From Candidatus Mediterraneibacter surreyensis (lineage in GTDB: Bacteria; Bacillota; Clostridia; Lachnospirales; Lachnospiraceae): DNA of 64,000 nucleotides. Positions 60,997-64,000 of this stretch are shown piece after piece. The notes below the pieces were generated by a model. That model was given only the letters and a program-made list of their open reading frames with translations. It made no database searches and was not told the DNA's origin. Position 1 is the first letter of the stretch. Each line of letters begins with the position of its first letter. The translations under genes and the position numbers were made by a program. The DNA is taken from positions 23,387 to 87,386 of the forward strand of contig DWYB01000026.1 in NCBI GenBank assembly GCA_019118885.1, read 5' to 3'.

Positions 60997-61906
60997 TTCG
61001 ATTCCCTCCTCCGATCAGATTGACATAATAGCTCTCAAGGCTCTCCTCGCGTTCATCAAGGGAGATGATGTCACATCCCTGATCTGCCAGAGCGAGTGCA
61101 AGCTGTGATACGTTTATCTTGGCGAAGATGTCCGCCATTGTGTCGGAGAGAATACTGTATTCCAGATCCATTTCATCGAGCACCCGTGAGAGGGCACGGA
61201 CGTCGGATACCTGTACGCGGATACATTTGCGGCAGGCAGCGTCCAGCTCGGCGGCGCTCATTTCTTTTACCATGTGTCCGCTGTCGATGAAACCGTAGTG
61301 GGTAGCGAGGCGGGAGAGCTCATCTAAGATATGACTGGAAATAAGAAAGGTGATCCCTTTTTCACGGTTCAGCTTCAGGATCAGTTCCCTCATTTCGATG
61401 ATGCCCTGCGGATCCAGTCCGTTGACAGGTTCATCGAGGATGAGAAAGTCAGGATTTCCTGCCAGTGCGATGGCGATACCGAGCCGCTGCTTCATGCCGA
61501 GAGAGAAGTGCTTCGCTTTCTTCTTCCCGGTATTTTCAAGTCCGACAAGCCGGAGAAGCTCCGGGATGCTGTCAAAGGACGGCAGACCAATGATACGGTA
61601 TTGTTCCTTCAGATTATCCTCGGCTGTCATATCCTGATAGATAGACGGAGTTTCTACTACCGCGCCCATTCTCCGGCGGCATCTGTTGATGCCGGGATCG
61701 TTGTTTTCGGTTCCGTAGATGGCATAGCTTCCGGCGGAAGGCTCCTGAAGTCCGCATACGAGGCGGATAAATGTAGTTTTTCCTGCGCCGTTTTTTCCTA
61801 CAAATCCATAGATGGCTCCCTTGGGAACATGGATGGAGAAGTCGTTCAGCGCTTTGGAGTTCTTATAGCGTTTGCCCAGTGACCGGGCTGTCAGAATATA
61901 ATCCAT
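60989..61906 (-). CDS. ABC transporter ATPase, BcrA-like
   Basis: 305 residues. Walker A GKNGAGKTT near residues 35-43, signature FSLGMKQRLGIAIALAG, Walker B FLILDEPVNGLDPQG. The C-terminal part includes LDEREESLESYYVNLIGG, as in BcrA-like proteins. The ATG at 61906 follows AAGGAGG; an in-frame GTG at 61945 has no ribosome site. Four GTTAAG-type direct repeats lie 61-101 bp upstream. Confidence 0.93.
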   Translation of the reverse strand: MDYILTARSLGKRYKNSKALNDFSIHVPKGAIYGFVGKNGAGKTTFIRLVCGLQEPSAGSYAIYGTENNDPGINRCRRRMGAVVETPSIYQDMTAEDNLKEQYRIIGLPSFDSIPELLRLVGLENTGKKKAKHFSLGMKQRLGIAIALAGNPDFLILDEPVNGLDPQGIIEMRELILKLNREKGITFLISSHILDELSRLATHYGFIDSGHMVKEMSAAELDAACRKCIRVQVSDVRALSRVLDEMDLEYSILSDTMADIFAKINVSQLALALADQGCDIISLDEREESLESYYVNLIGGGNRNE

Positions 61907-61966
61907 AATTTCAGCCTCCTTGATGTTACTATCTTTATCTGACACCGGACATTTTACTGCGCGGCG

Positions 61967-62007
61967 GTTAAGAAAGCAGTTAAGGAAACAGTAAAGAAAC
62001 AGTTAAG
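61967..62007 (-). promoter_or_regulatory. Tandem direct repeats, likely OmpR-type response-regulator box
   Basis: GTTAAG at 61967 and 61979, GTAAAG at 61991 and GTTAAG at 62002: four units with 12, 12 and 11 bp periodicity. This is the pattern bound by OmpR/PhoB-family dimers. It lies between the response-regulator stop and the ABC ATPase start, so it could drive an internal promoter for the ABC-kinase genes. Confidence 0.75.
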
Positions 62008-62008
62008 A

Positions 62009-62677
62009 TTACAGATCTTCATTTAGTTTAAAGCCAATCCCCCAGACAGCCTCGATATAATCTTTTCCCTCGACGGCTTTTAGTTTCTTCCGGAGATTGC
62101 TGATATGGACTTTCAGGGAACGCTCCGTGCAGTCAGGCGTATCTTCGCTGATCCGGTCCAGCATTACAGATTTCGTGATGACCTGTGACGGGTTGGCCAT
62201 AAGCAGTTTAAGTATGGCGTATTCGGTCTGTGTCAGCCTGACCGGCATATCTGCAACTGTTACGGCATGGGAATCCGTATTCATGCGGATCGCATCGAAA
62301 GAGAGAATCCCGGATGGTTTCCGGCCGGTGCTTTTTCGAAGCTGTACAGTGATGCGTGCCAGAAGTTCGGAAGTATCAAAGGGCTTAGTAATATAATCCG
62401 CCGCTCCGCCCAGAAGAAGATCTACTTTATCGGAGATTTCGGCTTTGGCGCTCACGATGATCACAGGAATATCTTTGATGAGTGGAAGAAGTTCCTCGCC
62501 GCTTAAGCCCGGAAGCATCAGGTCCAGCAGGATGAGATCCGGACAGCGGGAGGAGAGATACAGAAGTGCTTCCGTGCCGGAGTAGGCACGCCCAACATTG
62601 TAGTTTTCCTTTGAGAGGAGTTCTTCCAGCATATCGCCGATATATACATCATCATCTACGATCAGTATTGTTTTCAA
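62009..62677 (-). CDS. OmpR-family response regulator
   Basis: 222 residues. Receiver (TILIVDDDVYIGDMLEELLS; phospho-Asp in LILLDLMLPG; switch Lys in YITKPFDTSE) and a winged-helix output domain (TQTEYAILKLLMANPSQVIT; TERSLKVHISNLRKKL). The TTG start at 62677 has GGAGG at 8 nt; an upstream ATG at 62707 is not preceded by one. First gene of the RR-ABC-permease-kinase operon, partner of the kinase at 59182. Confidence 0.92.
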   Translation of the reverse strand: MKTILIVDDDVYIGDMLEELLSKENYNVGRAYSGTEALLYLSSRCPDLILLDLMLPGLSGEELLPLIKDIPVIIVSAKAEISDKVDLLLGGAADYITKPFDTSELLARITVQLRKSTGRKPSGILSFDAIRMNTDSHAVTVADMPVRLTQTEYAILKLLMANPSQVITKSVMLDRISEDTPDCTERSLKVHISNLRKKLKAVEGKDYIEAVWGIGFKLNEDL

Positions 62678-62768
62678 GATGATTACCTCCGTGTAATATT
62701 TGGTCACGGTTTATTTTAGACAGAAAGAGTGGGAAATTCAAGATAGAAGATGAGAGCAGATACAAAAA

Positions 62769-62805
62769 CATCAGGCGAATGGATTTTATTTTCATACGCC
62801 TGATG
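62769..62805 (-). terminator. Terminator of the amt-glnB operon
   Basis: CATCAGGCG (62769-62777) pairs with CGCCTGATG (62797-62805). In the minus direction it is followed by TTTTTG. It sits 50 bp past the glnB stop. Confidence 0.85.
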
Positions 62806-62854
62806 CTTCTAAGAAGGTTGTTAAGAATGTATATATATTGGCTTAATTAAGCCC

Positions 62855-63214
62855 TTAGTCATGCTGCGACTGCAGCGCGTCGTATCCCGTCTCCTGGGTG
62901 CGGATCTTCATAGCGCTTCTGATCTCGTAGCTGAAAATCTTGCCGTCGCCCACATCACCTGTGAAAGCGGCCTCCCGAATGGTTTCGATCACTTTCTTCT
63001 CCCATTCCTCGGATGATACGACGATTTCGAATTTGACCTTCGGCTGAAGTACAATATCAACCTCGGATCCTCTGACTACTTCTTTATATCCTCTCTGGAC
63101 ACCACATCCCATTACCTGAGATACGGTGATACCGTTGACTTCTATCTGATTGAGGGCGTCTTTGACGTCCTCGAACATTTCTTCCCTGACGATTGCTTCT
63201 ACTTTAATTAACAT
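62855..63214 (-). CDS. glnB: PII nitrogen-regulatory protein
   Basis: 119 residues with the PII fold: VEAIVREEMFEDVKDALNQI, T-loop GCGVQRGYKEVVRGSEVDIV, B-loop TGDVGDGKIFSYEIRSAMKI. The T-loop tyrosine that E. coli uridylylates (Tyr51, in ELYRG) is Val here (EVVRG), so that modification is not possible, although a Tyr lies a few residues earlier. AGGAGGAGC precedes the ATG. It follows amt and probably gates the ammonium channel. Confidence 0.92.
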   Translation of the reverse strand: MLIKVEAIVREEMFEDVKDALNQIEVNGITVSQVMGCGVQRGYKEVVRGSEVDIVLQPKVKFEIVVSSEEWEKKVIETIREAAFTGDVGDGKIFSYEIRSAMKIRTQETGYDALQSQHD

Positions 63215-63259
63215 AATATGCTCCTCCTATCCTTTCATTATTATATGGCATAATCCGGT

Positions 63260-64000
63260 TTAGTCGAAACCATTAAAGGACGGATAAGCCTGCTCGCCGT
63301 GCTGTGTGACATCAAGTCCAAGAGCTTCCTCTTTCTCATCGACACGAAGTTTCGTAAAGATACGGATAATGCCGATGCAGATCAGGGAACCGACAACTGC
63401 CACTGCGATCGTTACGAGAATACTGATGATCTGAGCAACGAAAAGTCTTGTTTCACCGAATACAAGGCCGTCCCACTGAGCAACGGAGTTAATAGAACTC
63501 TGTCCGAACAGTCCGGTTGCAATACCACCCCAGATACCGCCGATGCCATGGCATCCAAATGCGTCAAGGGCGTCGTCAATTTTCAGTTTATGCTTGATGA
63601 TATTCATCATAAAGTAGCAGATCGGGCTTACAAGAGCGCCGATGATAAAGGATGACCAGATCGGCACGAAGCCTGCACCAGGTGTGATTGCCACCAGTCC
63701 GACTACCAGACCGGTAGAAGCACCTACAAGTGTCGGTTTTCCGTCTTTGATCGTATCGATCAGCATCCATGAAAGAAGTGCTGTTGCAGCGGAAATAGAT
63801 GTTGTCATAAATGCATGTGCTGCAAGTCCGTCTGCTGCAAGTGCGCTTCCTGCGTTGAACCCGTACCAGCCAAACCACAGAAGAGCGGCTCCGAGAACAA
63901 CGAAAGGAATATTGTGAATGCGGTAAGAAGTCTTCTCATAGCCGCGTCTTCTGCCAAGATAAATGGCGAGTACAAGTGCGCTCACACCGGAACTGATATG
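63260..64000 (-). CDS. amt: Ammonium transporter (partial, N-terminus off window)
   Basis: 247 codons of the C-terminal part are present, stop included; the frame continues past the right edge. Family marks: HISSGVSALVLAIYLGRRRG, IPFVVLGAALLWFGWYGFNA, and DALDAFGCHGIGGIWGGIAT with the twin-His pore region. A cytoplasmic tail (KLRVDEKEEALGLDVTQHGE) would contact the PII protein encoded next. Carries ammonium/ammonia across the cell membrane. Confidence 0.95.
   Translation of the reverse strand, partial: HISSGVSALVLAIYLGRRRGYEKTSYRIHNIPFVVLGAALLWFGWYGFNAGSALAADGLAAHAFMTTSISAATALLSWMLIDTIKDGKPTLVGASTGLVVGLVAITPGAGFVPIWSSFIIGALVSPICYFMMNIIKHKLKIDDALDAFGCHGIGGIWGGIATGLFGQSSINSVAQWDGLVFGETRLFVAQIISILVTIAVAVVGSLICIGIIRIFTKLRVDEKEEALGLDVTQHGEQAYPSFNGFD

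Noticed and set aside
1-64000. tRNA, rRNA, insertion sequences, phage genes
   Set aside because: I read the intergenic gaps on both strands and saw no cloverleaf, transposase or phage protein; a tRNAscan or ISfinder run would be needed to exclude weak cases.

Overview
The window looks like chromosomal DNA of an anaerobic gut-type Firmicute, most likely family Lachnospiraceae. Supporting signs are GC near 48-50 %, strong AGGAGG-type ribosome sites, fused AmmeMemoRadiSam A/B, a bifurcating [FeFe] hydrogenase with sensory [FeFe] paralogues, PAS/SpoIIE signalling, and YtrA/YtrB-like ABC operons. I cannot name a species. I see no phage, insertion sequence, CRISPR array, rRNA or tRNA.

Layout. 1-775: a MarR-type gene cut by the left edge, with paired palindromic operators, then mazG. 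929-7852: a fructo-oligosaccharide/sucrose locus (UgpC-type ATPase, two permeases, binding lipoprotein) divergent from a LacI regulator and a GH32 fructosidase. 8022-13601: a 5-oxoprolinase-type operon (NRAMP-like carrier, pxpB, pxpC, biotin carrier, biotin carboxylase, pxpA). 13686-14165: debris of an AgrC/AgrA-like two-component system, followed by ybaK. 14805-23712: an oligopeptide/nickel-type ABC importer, a tandem CobU fusion, cbiC, an AAA/DUF4143 ATPase and a precorrin-2 dehydrogenase-like gene. 23892-29115: putP, an Fe-S aldo/keto reductase and the AmmeMemoRadiSam pair.

29150-37839 is a hydrogen-metabolism block. A leftward operon (DRTGG protein, RsbW-like ATPase, sensory-type [FeFe] hydrogenase, second DRTGG protein, PHP phosphoesterase) diverges from the rightward electron-bifurcating hydrogenase operon (hndA, a kinase-like ATPase, hndB, hndC, hndD). 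A second sensory hydrogenase, with a PAS domain and a SpoIIE-type phosphatase behind it, lies at 48525-51413. Between the two blocks are a GntR/ABC operon, a folate operon (folC, folE, HD protein, folP, folB-folK) and an ECF sigma/anti-sigma pair with a recognisable ECF promoter.

Two related non-coding repeats, A (37839-38524) and B (51414-51994), lie in opposite orientation between convergent genes and bracket the 12.9 kb that runs from the GntR/ABC operon to the second sensory hydrogenase. Each has terminal inverted repeats and nested hairpins. In each, two hairpins carry complementary 16-nt loops. They are the most striking structures in the window. The right end holds a polysaccharide deacetylase, a HAD phosphatase, a D-lactate-dehydrogenase-like gene, a second ABC operon paralogous to the GntR one, a TCS/ABC operon with OmpR-type direct repeats, and glnB-amt, cut by the right edge.
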